Shown here: positions 41,613-50,047 of the stretch, one piece after another
How the letters are laid out: every line of letters starts with the position of its first letter
How positions within the stretch are numbered: position 1 is the stretch's first letter
Assembly: GCA_035995025.1 (NCBI GenBank)
Contig: DASYKY010000120.1
Coordinates: 1-64,000 of the forward strand
DNA from: Actinophytocola sp035995025
GTDB lineage: Bacteria; Actinomycetota; Actinomycetes; Mycobacteriales; Pseudonocardiaceae
Direction of reading: 5' to 3'
DNA length: 64,000 bases
Position numbers and translations under genes: made by a program
The notes under the pieces: model-generated
What the model was told of the DNA's origin: nothing
Databases searched by the model: none
Seen by the model: the letters and a program-made list of their open reading frames with translations, nothing else

Positions 41613-42736
41613 CCGTTCTCCTCTCTGTTCACCAGCTCTGCAAGCGCCAACACAGGCGCTTGTACAGAGGTCCTGCAGTGCTCGGTCTCGGTCGCCGTGA
41701 AGGTGCCGTGCTCGAAGTACCGGTCACCCGCATGGGCACCTTGGCAGTAGGAGAAGAACTCGCATGTCGCGTGGCATCGCTCCAGGCCGACCATGAACTC
41801 CTGCACGTAGTCGAGATCGGCGGCACGCTCGATGATCGTGCCCATGGGGTCAGCGAGGACGTTGCCCGCCACGAAATCGTCGTAGCGATCGTCATGTACG
41901 CCGAGCAACTCGGGCGAGAGCAGGACGACATCGCCGTTCCAGGCCACTGTCGGAATGAGATCGTGCCGAGCGTCGGCCGCTCGCGACGCGGGGTCCAGTC
42001 CCAGAAAACCGAGCAGCTTGTCGAATTCGCGTACTGTCACATCGCGATTCTGTTGAGACCAAAGGAATGTGTCACGCCAGAAGCTCTGTGCCCGATCCAT
42101 GGGCGGAGTGCCGCCGTGTGCGTTGGCGCCTTCCTTCGCTTCGATGTTGAACCCGACCCACCGGGCACCAAGACCGCGCAGGAAATCGAGCACCTCATGC
42201 GCGCGGCTCGTCCCGTCCTGGCTGACCACGGCCAGGACGACAAACGGGAGGTCGTGCCGCTTCAGGGTCTCGATGCCCGCGACGATGCGGTCGAACATGG
42301 GCCGCCCGGCGCGGTTCACGCGGTGCTGGTTGACCGCGTACGGACCGTCGATGCTGACGCCGACACCGATCCCGAACCGCTCGAACAGCTCACACCAGGC
42401 GTCGGTGATCAGCGTGGCGCCGGTCTGCACCTTGTGCTGCACCCGGCCGGCCCGGCGCAACGGCTCGAAGGGCTCGAGTAGCTCGGCGAACCGCGCTCGG
42501 CCAACTGCCAGCGGCTCCCCACCGTGCCAGACCACCTCGATCGGCGACCAGTCCGGCTTGATACCGCCCGCGACAGCCGCGGCGACTGCCGGGCTCATGT
42601 CCTGCCTGAGCTGCCGTTCGGGGAGGTAGCAGTACGTGCACGCCAGCGGGCACAGGCTGGTCGGTTGCAGGATGATCGTGTCCGGCTGGGTCGTCAGCCA
42701 GTGCCGGACGCCGAGCAGGGAGCGCGCACCAGTCAC
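41609..42736 (-). CDS. Radical SAM/SPASM cyclophane-type peptide maturase
   Basis: A 375-aa enzyme. The SAM-binding [4Fe-4S] motif is C29-x3-C33-x2-C36 in SLCPLACTYC. GGEP follows in VVWHGGEPLAVG, and VSIDGP is near residue 129. A SPASM-like auxiliary cluster region has C321-x3-C325-x5-C331 and C354. Size and motifs fit peptide maturases that forge aromatic-to-side-chain C-C bonds (XyeB/GrrM/AmcB group, from memory). The GTG start has GGAGGG upstream. It follows the GntR gene by 15 bp and overlaps the precursor ATG. Confidence 0.88.
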   Translation of the reverse strand: MTGARSLLGVRHWLTTQPDTIILQPTSLCPLACTYCYLPERQLRQDMSPAVAAAVAGGIKPDWSPIEVVWHGGEPLAVGRARFAELLEPFEPLRRAGRVQHKVQTGATLITDAWCELFERFGIGVGVSIDGPYAVNQHRVNRAGRPMFDRIVAGIETLKRHDLPFVVLAVVSQDGTSRAHEVLDFLRGLGARWVGFNIEAKEGANAHGGTPPMDRAQSFWRDTFLWSQQNRDVTVREFDKLLGFLGLDPASRAADARHDLIPTVAWNGDVVLLSPELLGVHDDRYDDFVAGNVLADPMGTIIERAADLDYVQEFMVGLERCHATCEFFSYCQGAHAGDRYFEHGTFTATETEHCRTSVQAPVLALAELVNREENG

Positions 42737-42751
42737 GGTTCATCCCTCCGG

Positions 42752-43582
42752 TCAATGCCCGTCAGCGGTCCCGGCGGGCGAGATTGGCGTGAGCGGGTAG
42801 GACAGCTGGGTGTTCTCGGCGCTGCGCCGGGTCTCCTCCATCGCGAGAGCACGGCCGGCCGGGTCGGTGCGTTCGCTGGTGATGCGGCGTGTGACCAGTA
42901 CCGCGGCGCCTGGGGTGAGGTGCAGGCTGGCGGTGTCGTCCGGTGCGGGAATGGCCGCCTGGACGTGCTCGGTCCAGGCGAGGTCGATCCCTGCGTCGGT
43001 GAGCGCCGCGTAGAGCTCATCGGGGCTGCGCCACGGGTCGTCGGCGAGCGCGGGCACGCGCACGCAGGTGGGCATCGGCAGAAACAACCGGTGCGTCATG
43101 CGCCTTGCCGGGCCGCTGGCGGCGCTGCCCTCGTCGAGAAGTCGTTCGTAGACGAACAGCGGGGTGTGCTCTGGCACGCCCAACGCGAGCGCGAGATCGA
43201 CGTTCGCGTTGACCCGCGCGGTGGTAGGCGTCTCGGCTTCGGTCCACCGTGGCGACTCGGCGTCGGTGTAGACGGACCGCTCGGTCCGGCCGCCCTTGCC
43301 ACCGCGGCGCACCTGCGCGGTCTGGTGGATGGCGCGCACGTCTGCGTGGCTGGCGCGCTGTCGGGCGCGGACGTAGGAGCCTTTGCCGTCGACCACGACA
43401 ATCAGGCCCTCGCTGGCGAGCCGGCGGACGGCTTCGCGCGCGCTGTAGCGCGACACACCGTACTCGTTCATCAACTGGGCCTCGCTGGGCAGCCAGTCGC
43501 CGGGCTGCACCTCTCCGCTGCCGATCTGTGCTCGCAGCGCCTCGATGACCGGCGCGTACTTGCCGGTTCCTGTCTTCGCCAT
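42752..43582 (-). CDS. GntR-family regulator with UTRA domain
   Basis: A 276-aa HutC-type GntR regulator. The winged helix is residues ~10-75 (GDWLPSEAQLMNEYGVSRYSAREAVRRLASEGLI, then GKGSYV). A UTRA ligand domain follows from residue ~105. It is divergent from the transfer genes, like KorSA in pSAM2-type elements, and palindromes lie in the divergent region. It is followed after 15 bp by the radical SAM gene, so regulator and RiPP genes share a transcript. It probably represses both transfer and its own operon. Confidence 0.85.
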   Translation of the reverse strand: MAKTGTGKYAPVIEALRAQIGSGEVQPGDWLPSEAQLMNEYGVSRYSAREAVRRLASEGLIVVVDGKGSYVRARQRASHADVRAIHQTAQVRRGGKGGRTERSVYTDAESPRWTEAETPTTARVNANVDLALALGVPEHTPLFVYERLLDEGSAASGPARRMTHRLFLPMPTCVRVPALADDPWRSPDELYAALTDAGIDLAWTEHVQAAIPAPDDTASLHLTPGAAVLVTRRITSERTDPAGRALAMEETRRSAENTQLSYPLTPISPAGTADGH

Positions 43583-43937
43583 CGCAGCGCACTCCTCCCG
43601 CGTGTTCTGTTGTTGCGCACCTGCTGACGTGGCTGTTTGGTGTCCCGCTGGTCCCGTGATGGTCCGTCGCGTGTGGGGGGATCTGCCGGGCTGTCAGTTC
43701 TCGTTGATGGCCGCTGGTGCGCGTTGTTGCTCGTGTGTCTCTGATATCTCTCGTCGCTGCTCAATCCTGTTTAGCACCTATCGGACAGGCTGTCTACCTC
43801 CTGTCGGGAACGTCCCGCACAACTGGCTCGTTAGGTTGTAACATCGCAGACAACCTATCCGATAGGTAGGCGTCTATACGAGTAGGTGGTCTCGAACCAG
43901 AGGCGACCTGTCCGACACACAGAAGGGTTCACACGCT
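43583..43937. other. Divergent control region of transfer and RiPP operons
   Basis: 355 bp without a supported gene. It is less GC-rich than its flanks. The first ~190 bases next to the GntR start show no clear structure. The part from 43776 onward holds the ACCTATC-type sites listed separately. Promoters for the minus-strand GntR/RiPP operon and the plus-strand transfer operon must both lie here. Confidence 0.6.
43776..43867. promoter_or_regulatory. GntR operator sites
   Basis: A perfect 15-bp palindrome ACCTATCCGATAGGT lies at 43853-43867. A related imperfect site, ACCTATCGGACAGGC, is at 43776-43790. Weaker half-sites are CTCCTGTCGGGAAC near 43797 and GACCTGTCCGACAC near 43905. The cluster sits between the GntR gene and the transfer operon, the expected place for autoregulation and repression of transfer. 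Confidence 0.7.
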
Positions 43938-44207
43938 GTGAACACATCCATGGAGACATGGGAAAACCTGCAAGCCCGCCTGTTCCATCTGGGGTGGTTG
44001 GGAGAGGAGCTACCCGCGTTCGTCGCGCGCCCGTCCGGCGCGTGGCTGTTCCGACAGATCGTCCACGAGTGCCAGCTGGTCGCGGCGATCGCAGCGGAGT
44101 ACGTGGCCGAGACCGAGCGCGCCGGCCTGTCCGGCCCGGATGGCATCACTCCGCTCGGTGACTCGACCGATCTGCGCCCACAAGTGGAGAGGGGTGATGC
44201 CCTTTGA
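43938..44207 (+). CDS. Small protein of transfer operon
   Basis: An 89-aa soluble protein (MNTSMETWENLQARLFHLGWLGEELPAFVARPS...). It is the first gene of the plus-strand transfer operon, and its stop overlaps the TraB-like ATG (ATGA). No known domain; a transfer or copy-control accessory is inferred. Confidence 0.65.
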   Translation: MNTSMETWENLQARLFHLGWLGEELPAFVARPSGAWLFRQIVHECQLVAAIAAEYVAETERAGLSGPDGITPLGDSTDLRPQVERGDAL

Positions 44208-46405
44208 TGATCATTCAACGAGTCCTGGCCATGCTCCGCTTCGTTGGCCGTCTGCCCTGGCTGTGGCTCACTTTGTTCGGCCGGTTCATGGTCGCCTACT
44301 GGCCCGGACTGGCCTATCTCGTGGTCGCCGGGCGCGCGGTCCGCGCCTGGCGCGGGTGGGCGTGGCAGGCTCGCCGAGGACGGGCCGGGTGGCGATGGTT
44401 CCTCCGGTTCATTGCGGCTGCGTATCGCGTGGTTGCCCGTGCGGTGCGGTGGCTCGGCCGCCGCTGTGGCCGCGCGGGCCTTCGCGCCGTTCGGTGGGTG
44501 TGGTCGGCCGCCGAGCCGTACGTGCGTGATGCGGCCGGCTGGCTGGTGCACACCGCACCCCGGCTGGCCGTGCGAGGGGCGGGCCGACTGCTCGTCCGGG
44601 TACTGCGTCGCGGGGTCCCGACCTTGTGCCGGGTGTTCGGGTTGGCGGCGCTCGGTGCGTGGTGGTTGTTCGTGCGGTGGGTGCGCTACGCGTTCGCCTA
44701 CCCCGAGTACGCCCCGCTGGTGCGCGAGCTGGAGGAGGAGGGCCGTGCCCGCCGGGCGCTGACGGCGCGGAACGCGTGGCGGCGCGCGTTCTACCGCCGG
44801 GCCACCGGCAGTGCCCTGGTCGCGCTCGTGTCCGGGATTCTCGTGGCCGGGCTGGCGGACCGCTACGGCGGACGGGCCCTGGTGGGCCTGGCCGTGGTTG
44901 CCGTCGGGGTGCTGGCCGGTGTCGGCAGGGCGATCGGGCCGCGGCCTGGTCGACCCGATGCCGTCGAGGAGGAACGCGGCGAAGATGAGCCGTATCCGAT
45001 CGCGGACGCGCACACCCGCGCCGAGGCGGCCGACTGTGTGGCACGTGCGATCCGCGCGGAGGGCATCGAGCTGCGCATGGCCGACGACGCGCGGCGCGAG
45101 TCGTGGGGCTGGACGGTGCCGATCGTGTTGCGCCGTGGCACCCCGGCCGCGGTGGTCGGCAAGCTCGGCGAGCTGGAGACCACGCTAGATCTGCCCTCTG
45201 GTGGCCTGCTCGCCGCGCCGGACCGCGCCCGCCGCGCACGAGTGGTGCTCAGGCTGGCCGAACGGGACCCATTCGCGGGACTGCTCCAGGCCCCGGCGCA
45301 CCTGCCCGCATCGTTGTCCATCCGGGACTCGCACCTCGTCGGCCGACGAATGGACGGCACCGACCTGGCGCTGTGCCTGCTCGGCGTGCACGGCGTGGTG
45401 ATCGGCACCCCTGGCGCGGGCAAGTCGATGACCTTGCGCGCCCTCGCCGACGCCGTGTCCGCGTGCCGGGACGCGGTGGTGTGGGACCTCGACCCGTCCG
45501 GCAACGGCTTGGACGTGCTCGGCCCGGCCGTAGGCCGGCGAGAGCGCGAGCCGGCGGGGATCGAGGACGCGCTCCGGGACGCGCTGACGCTGGCGGAGGT
45601 CCGTCCGCGGCTGTTCACCGAGCTGGAGATGGGCGATGCGTGGCAGCCGGCCGCCGACCGACCGGCGGTTGTGGTGGTCATCGACGAGTACCCACGCCTG
45701 GCCGAGCGGGCAAAGGCTCTCGCGGTGGATCTCATCCGGGTCGGCCGCAAAGCCCGCGTCACGGTGCTTCTCGCAGCCAGCGAGGCAACATCGGACACCC
45801 TGGGGGCCGCCATCGCGGACACCGCCGCGTTGAAGATCCTCATGCCCTGCCGGCACAACGACGTGCGGCTGGTGCTCGGCCCCAACATGATCGCCGAAGG
45901 ATGGCGGCCCGACAGACTGAACCCGGCCACCGGGGACAGCCCGGAGGACGCCGGTTGCTGCTACGTGCACGCGGCCAACGCCCGCGAACCCGTGGTGTCC
46001 AAGATCCACACGCTCGACGGCGACCGGGCACGCGAGCAGGGTGTCCACCGCGCCGCGCAGGGTTTGCCCCGGATCGACGGCGACTCGTGGACCGCTGCGC
46101 GTGCCCGCCGCCAAGCCGACCAGATGCCAGGGACTGGACATGCGGAGCAGCTGGATGGTCCGGCCCTGGCCGATGTGCTGACCGCGTTCGACGACCTGGA
46201 CAAGGTGTGGACCGAGGACCTGCTGAACCGACTGTCCACACTCGACCAGCGCTACACCGGCTGGTCGGCTGAGGACCTCGCCAGACTGCTCGCACCGCTC
46301 GGTATCGGCCCAACCCAGATCAAGATCAACGGCCGGAATCGCAACGGCTACCACCGCCGCTCGATTGCTGACGCCTGGCACGCCCACCGCCATAGGCGCT
46401 CATGA
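44204..46405 (+). CDS. FtsK/SpoIIIE-type DNA translocase, TraB-like
   Basis: A 733-aa protein. An Arg/Trp-rich N-terminal region with hydrophobic helices (two clear ones near residues 200-245) is followed by an FtsK-like ATPase domain. Walker A is GTPGAGKS near residue 401 and Walker B is AVVVVIDEYPRLA near 488. The C-terminal ~70 residues (LLNRLSTLDQRYTGWSAEDLARLLAPLGI) look like a winged-helix gamma-type DNA-reading domain. TraB-class proteins transfer double-stranded DNA between mycelia. It is coupled to the upstream small gene. ATG 44204 is supported by the ATGA overlap and an upstream GGAGAGG. Confidence 0.87.
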   Translation: MMIIQRVLAMLRFVGRLPWLWLTLFGRFMVAYWPGLAYLVVAGRAVRAWRGWAWQARRGRAGWRWFLRFIAAAYRVVARAVRWLGRRCGRAGLRAVRWVWSAAEPYVRDAAGWLVHTAPRLAVRGAGRLLVRVLRRGVPTLCRVFGLAALGAWWLFVRWVRYAFAYPEYAPLVRELEEEGRARRALTARNAWRRAFYRRATGSALVALVSGILVAGLADRYGGRALVGLAVVAVGVLAGVGRAIGPRPGRPDAVEEERGEDEPYPIADAHTRAEAADCVARAIRAEGIELRMADDARRESWGWTVPIVLRRGTPAAVVGKLGELETTLDLPSGGLLAAPDRARRARVVLRLAERDPFAGLLQAPAHLPASLSIRDSHLVGRRMDGTDLALCLLGVHGVVIGTPGAGKSMTLRALADAVSACRDAVVWDLDPSGNGLDVLGPAVGRREREPAGIEDALRDALTLAEVRPRLFTELEMGDAWQPAADRPAVVVVIDEYPRLAERAKALAVDLIRVGRKARVTVLLAASEATSDTLGAAIADTAALKILMPCRHNDVRLVLGPNMIAEGWRPDRLNPATGDSPEDAGCCYVHAANAREPVVSKIHTLDGDRAREQGVHRAAQGLPRIDGDSWTAARARRQADQMPGTGHAEQLDGPALADVLTAFDDLDKVWTEDLLNRLSTLDQRYTGWSAEDLARLLAPLGIGPTQIKINGRNRNGYHRRSIADAWHAHRHRRS

Positions 46406-46526
46406 CCGGCCTACCTGGCGCCTGCTCGCCTCTACCCAGGTAGGGGCGAGTAGGGCTTCCGTAGAGGCCCCGAAACCCCATCTGACCTGCACAGTAGGCA
46501 GGCAGACCCGAACTCGTGGAGAGGGG

Positions 46527-46820
46527 GTGATTTCCCTGGCACAACCCGCACCGACCGCTCTCGCGCACGTCGTGGTGACGCAACCCGCTGCCACCGTGAG
46601 CGGAGCCGGACAGGTCGTCGTGATCGGCGTCTCGATCTTGATCATCGGACTCCTCGGCTACCTGTGCAAGCACCGCCGCCACAAGCCCAGCACCGCAGTG
46701 CTCGGCTTCGTCGTCGGCGTGCTGCTCGCCGGCACCGCATTCGGCGCCACGCTCGCAGGGGCGGTATCCACGCTGATCGTTAACGCGTTCACGGCGATCG
46801 GCGGACTGTTCACCGGATGA
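46527..46820 (+). CDS. Small two-helix membrane protein (Spd-like)
   Basis: A 97-aa protein starting at a GTG with GGAGAGGGG upstream. Two transmembrane helices (GQVVVIGVSILIIGLLGYL and TAVLGFVVGVLLAGTAFGATL) flank a basic CKHRRHK loop. Such proteins follow TraB in integrative elements and are linked to intramycelial spread. A tiny reading frame of 14 codons overlaps its stop (ATGA at 46817). Confidence 0.7.
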   Translation: MISLAQPAPTALAHVVVTQPAATVSGAGQVVVIGVSILIIGLLGYLCKHRRHKPSTAVLGFVVGVLLAGTAFGATLAGAVSTLIVNAFTAIGGLFTG

Positions 46821-46957
46821 CCACACAACCACCCCTCGCCAGCGAGGGAGAGAGGAGGTGAGCCCGCACGCCACCACCGCGTCAGGATCAGCCGACCGCT
46901 GCGCACACGGGAGCGGGCGACGAACACGGGAGCGTTCATGAACAGGAGGCACAAGCA

Positions 46958-47086
46958 TTGGGACTGTCGCCGGACGAGTACGCACACTGGAAACAAGTCG
47001 CGGCCACCATGCCGCCGATGTCATCGGAGGACGTCGCTACCGCCGGAATGCTGCTACGCCGAATCAGCCGACGCACGGCAGGATGA
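46958..47086 (+). CDS. Small transfer-operon protein (42 aa)
   Basis: A 42-aa frame starting at TTG with AGGAGG eight bases upstream (LGLSPDEYAHWKQVAATMPP...RRISRRTAG). It is helical and basic at the end. It follows a chain of very short frames linked by ATGA/GTGA overlaps between 46817 and 46940. It ends just before the terminator that closes the transfer operon. The function is unknown. Confidence 0.55.
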   Translation: MGLSPDEYAHWKQVAATMPPMSSEDVATAGMLLRRISRRTAG

Positions 47087-47112
47087 CCCCAGCCCATTCA
47101 GGACAAACGTGT

Positions 47113-47139
47113 GCCCCGCCGAGACATTCTCGGCGGGGC
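47113..47139. terminator. Bidirectional terminator between transfer operon and integrase
   Basis: A perfect 12-bp stem (47113-47124 with 47128-47139) with a CAT loop lies between the convergent transfer operon and integrase gene. Confidence 0.88.
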
Positions 47140-47159
47140 GCACACAACTCAAGAGCCAG

Positions 47160-48706
47160 TCATCGCGGGTCGCCCACACGGATGCGATCCGGATCGAACA
47201 CCCGCTTGCCCTTCCGCTGAAACGGCGCGACATACACCACCGAGGACGACAGCGCCGACATGAACAGCCCGCGCTTTTCGCCGATCTCTCCACCGTCCCA
47301 CTGCCGGGCGATTTCTGTCGCGTCCTGCACCCTCACCGGCCCGTCCGCGCCGCCATCCGCGTCATTCGTCGTCAACTCCTCGCGGCGCGCTCGCAACCGT
47401 GCCAAGTCAGTCACGAGAGGCTCATTCGCGAGATCGAACGCGTCCAGGTCGATCTCCCGCCGGCCCAACCGGTCGGCCAACGCGCGCTGGATCTGCTCGC
47501 ACTGGCGGATCTCCTCGTGCACCCTTGCCAGTTCGTCGGCGAACTGCGCGCGCGCCGCCGCGACCGCCGCGGCGTGCTTCGGGTCTGACAGGCGCGACGC
47601 GGTCAACGCCCGCAACCGCAAGTCCGTGGCCCGCACGTCGATGTAGACCTTGCCGCACCCGCGCCGACCGGGATTGCAGAAATACACCGCTTTGCGCTGC
47701 TCCGTCCCCCGGATAACACGCCGCATCGCCCGACGTCAGCTTCTTAGCCGACAGCCTCTGGTGGCACACCCCGCACCGCAGGAACCCGGTCCCCACGTAA
47801 CGCTCTCCGGCCACTCGACCACGGCGCCGGCCCGCGTACATCGCGCGGACGCGCTCGAATACCTCCGGCTTGAGAATCGGCTCGCCGTCCATCCGCGCCA
47901 CCAACTCGCCCTCATGCTCGACGAGGCCAGCGTTAGTGGGCCGCAGCATCACGTCTCGCAACCCACGCGTGGTCCATACCAGCCCGGACACGGTGCGCAG
48001 CCCGGCCGCGTTCCAATCCCGAACAACTTGGCCGCTACTGACCCCGGCCAGCAACGCGTCAGCCGCCTCTCGGATCGCCTGCCGCTCACGCGCCACCAAA
48101 TCAGCCGACACCTGCGGCCGATCGGCGTCAGTCTGTTCCCCGGTCGGCTGCCACGCCATGTCCCGACCCGGACACCCCACCCGGCGAGGACCACCGATGA
48201 ACCCCACCCCCGCCTCACGCATCCCGGCAAACCGACGCTTCAACCGCCGCGACGTGTCATCCGACGACCGCGCAGCATGCGCCACCTCAATGCGCAGAAT
48301 GAACCGATCATCAGGGGTCCGACAGGTCCCGCTCACCGTGCGCACTCGCGACCCGGAACCCCTTGTTCGCCAGCTCGATCAGCTTCTCCAGGTCGCGCGG
48401 CTGTCGGAACAACCGGTCGGTATGCCACACCACGATCCCGTCCGACTCCCCGGACTCCACCCGCTCCAACAACCGCTCCCAGCCCGGCCGGCGGACATTG
48501 AGCTTCCACGCGGACAGCCCATCGGACAGCTCCTCGCCCAGCGAGCCGCCGAGCCGGTCGATCACCTTGCGGTTGTCCGCGAGCTGAGTCTCGATCTTCT
48601 CCAGCTCACCGGTCTCTGGGACTCGCGACAGCCGCCCGTACGAGTCGTAGACAGGCGTCTCGCGCTTGCGCTGACCTGCGGTTACGTTCCTCTTGCCACC
48701 AGCCAT
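47160..48706 (-). pseudogene. Large serine integrase with two single-base frameshifts
   Basis: Three consecutive frames together encode a ~515-aa large serine recombinase. The catalytic region is YGRLSR near residue 20, then DGIVVWHTDRLFRQPRDLE. The recombinase domain (residues ~150-330) contains FLRCGVC...CNPGRRGCG zinc-ribbon cysteines, and a coiled-coil C-terminus follows. The first break is at the four-G run 48314-48317 (GERDLSDP to DDRFILRIEVAHAARSS), and the second at the five-C run 47706-47710 on the plus strand. Removing one base from each restores the frame. The start ATG 48706, or ATG 48721, lies 20-36 bp from the crossover. Either the element is immobilised or the assembly has homopolymer errors. 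Confidence 0.85.
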
Positions 48707-48737
48707 GGACTCAGTATGCATCCAAAGACGTGTGGCT

Positions 48738-48827
48738 GGGGCACCCCTCAGCGCCAGTCTACCGGTGATCGCCGACGAGCTGGGTCGCCAAGATCCACAT
48801 GTGGACAACTGTGCGGGTTGTGGACAG
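48738..48827. repeat. Element end plus target-site repeat (inverted copy of 30361-30450)
   Basis: The reverse complement matches 30361-30450 at 78 of 90 positions with no gap. Homology stops at the GCCCC core (reverse complement of 48738-48742), where the integrase 5' region begins. The copy carries the same TCCACATGTGGA palindrome and DnaA-box-like TTGTCCACA strings (reversed at 48800-48808, with TTGTGGACA at 48818-48826). Confidence 0.8.
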
Positions 48828-48892
48828 CGGTCACCGCGTCGGGCTCGCCCGTCTCGTCGCGGGTGTGGCCCTTTCCTTGGCCCGCAAGGAGT

Positions 48893-49924
48893 TCAGACCG
48901 CGTCGTGCTCGAGCAGGCTGCGGGCGCAGTCGAGCACGGTCGCCGCGGCCGGGCGGGGCTGCCAGTCGAGCAGCCGCCGCGCCTTCTCGATGCTGTGCCG
49001 GTTGCGGCGCCCGAGTGCCGGGGTGATCTCCCGCAGCGACGCGTCGCCGAACCGCGCCGCGAGCCGGACGGCGAAATCCGGAATTCGGAGATTTCTTACC
49101 TTTCTGGCTTGCGGACCGAGGCCATCACGCAGCGTGCGGGCCATCTCGGCCATCCAGGTGAACTCGCCCGTCGCGAGGAAGCGCTCGCCCGCGGCGGCCG
49201 GCGCGGTCATCGCGCGGATGTGGACGTCGGCGAGGTCGCGGACGTCCACGATCTCGAAGCCGATCCGTGGCACGCCGATCATGGCCCCGGACAGCATCCG
49301 GCGGACGATGTCGACGGACCCGATGGTGCTCGTGGACAGGATCGGCCCGAACACCGCGCCCGGCAGCACGGTGGTCAGCTCGGTCGCTCCTCTGTGTTCG
49401 GCACCGTGTTCCGCCATGAAGTCCCACGCCGCGCGCTCGGCCAGCGTCTTCGACCGGCGGTACGGGATCAGCGACGGGTCGCCGGGGTCGGTCCACAGCG
49501 TCTCGTCGGTGACGCCCTCGGTGGCGTAGGACGACGGGCTGGCGGCGTTCGCCGCGGAGGTCAGCACCACCCGCCGCACGCCGGCCGCCGTGGCCGCGCG
49601 CAGCACCCGCAGCGTGCCGCCGCGCGCGGCCGCGACCAGCGCGTCCGGGTCGGTCCCGGTGATGCCAAGCGGAGAGGCCACGTGCAGCACGTAGTCGACG
49701 TCCTTGACCGCGGCCGCCCAGCCGTCGTCGGAGGTCAGGTCGGCGACGGCGAAGCTCAGCCGCCCGGCCGGGTCCACCGCCGCCGACACCGCGTCGGCGA
49801 CCGCGCGCTCGCGGCCGGGCGAGCGGACCGTCGTGCGGACCTCGTAGCCGCGGCGCAGCAGCTCCGCCGCGCACCAGCCCCCGACATAGCCGCTTCCCCC
49901 GGTGACCAGAACCAGCTCGGCCAT
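48893..49924 (-). CDS. NAD(P)-dependent epimerase/reductase, DFR-like
   Basis: A 343-aa extended SDR. The Rossmann motif is TGGSGYVG (residues 8-15), with ADLTSDDGW near 65, VLHVASPLG near 85 and the active-site YRRSK near 160. It resembles dihydroflavonol-4-reductase/cinnamoyl reductase-like proteins. It is divergent from a TetR gene with two palindromic operators between them, so it is likely induced by the TetR ligand, perhaps its own aldehyde or ketone substrate. Confidence 0.85.
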   Translation of the reverse strand: MAELVLVTGGSGYVGGWCAAELLRRGYEVRTTVRSPGRERAVADAVSAAVDPAGRLSFAVADLTSDDGWAAAVKDVDYVLHVASPLGITGTDPDALVAAARGGTLRVLRAATAAGVRRVVLTSAANAASPSSYATEGVTDETLWTDPGDPSLIPYRRSKTLAERAAWDFMAEHGAEHRGATELTTVLPGAVFGPILSTSTIGSVDIVRRMLSGAMIGVPRIGFEIVDVRDLADVHIRAMTAPAAAGERFLATGEFTWMAEMARTLRDGLGPQARKVRNLRIPDFAVRLAARFGDASLREITPALGRRNRHSIEKARRLLDWQPRPAAATVLDCARSLLEHDAV

Positions 49925-49961
49925 GGCGTACTCCTCGTTCCGTGCCGTGTGTCAGAATGAA

Positions 49962-50008
49962 ACGGAGGCCCCTCCGTTCTGCTTCGGACCATACCGGAGG
50001 GCCCTCCG
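49962..50008. promoter_or_regulatory. Two TetR operators
   Basis: A 16-bp palindrome ACGGAGGCCCCTCCGT lies at 49962-49977 and a 14-bp palindrome CGGAGGGCCCTCCG at 49995-50008, with centres 32 bp apart, i.e. about three helical turns. They lie between the divergent reductase and TetR genes. Confidence 0.75.
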
Positions 50009-50047
50009 CTTCGCCAGTGGGATCAGCCGAAAGGAGTGCCGACACCC

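Larger units (their letters stand above)
33629..48742. mobile_element. Integrated actinomycete conjugative element (~15.1 kb) with serine integrase
   Basis: The boundaries are deduced from comparing 30.36-30.49 kb with both ends; the common core is GCCCC. The integrase gene (47160-48706, minus strand) starts 32 bp from the right boundary, as expected for a large serine integrase next to attP. Contents include a TraB/FtsK translocase, small Spd-like proteins, a GntR regulator, XRE regulators, a tRNA, a GNAT enzyme, a RiPP operon and unknown genes. No replication initiator or Xis was recognised. Joining the two inner flanks gives a plausible attP with imperfect inverted arms CCAAA...TTTGG around GCCCC. 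The GC content of 34-36 kb and 38.8-39.1 kb is lower than the chromosome, fitting horizontal origin. Confidence 0.82.

Noticed and set aside
43545..43841. Plus-strand 98-codon frame in the GntR control region
   Set aside because: Overlaps the GntR start antisense, Cys/Arg-rich low-similarity translation and no ribosome site.
47113..47139. Second attachment site inside the element
   Set aside because: Perfect hairpin between convergent operons with no second copy elsewhere; a terminator explains it.
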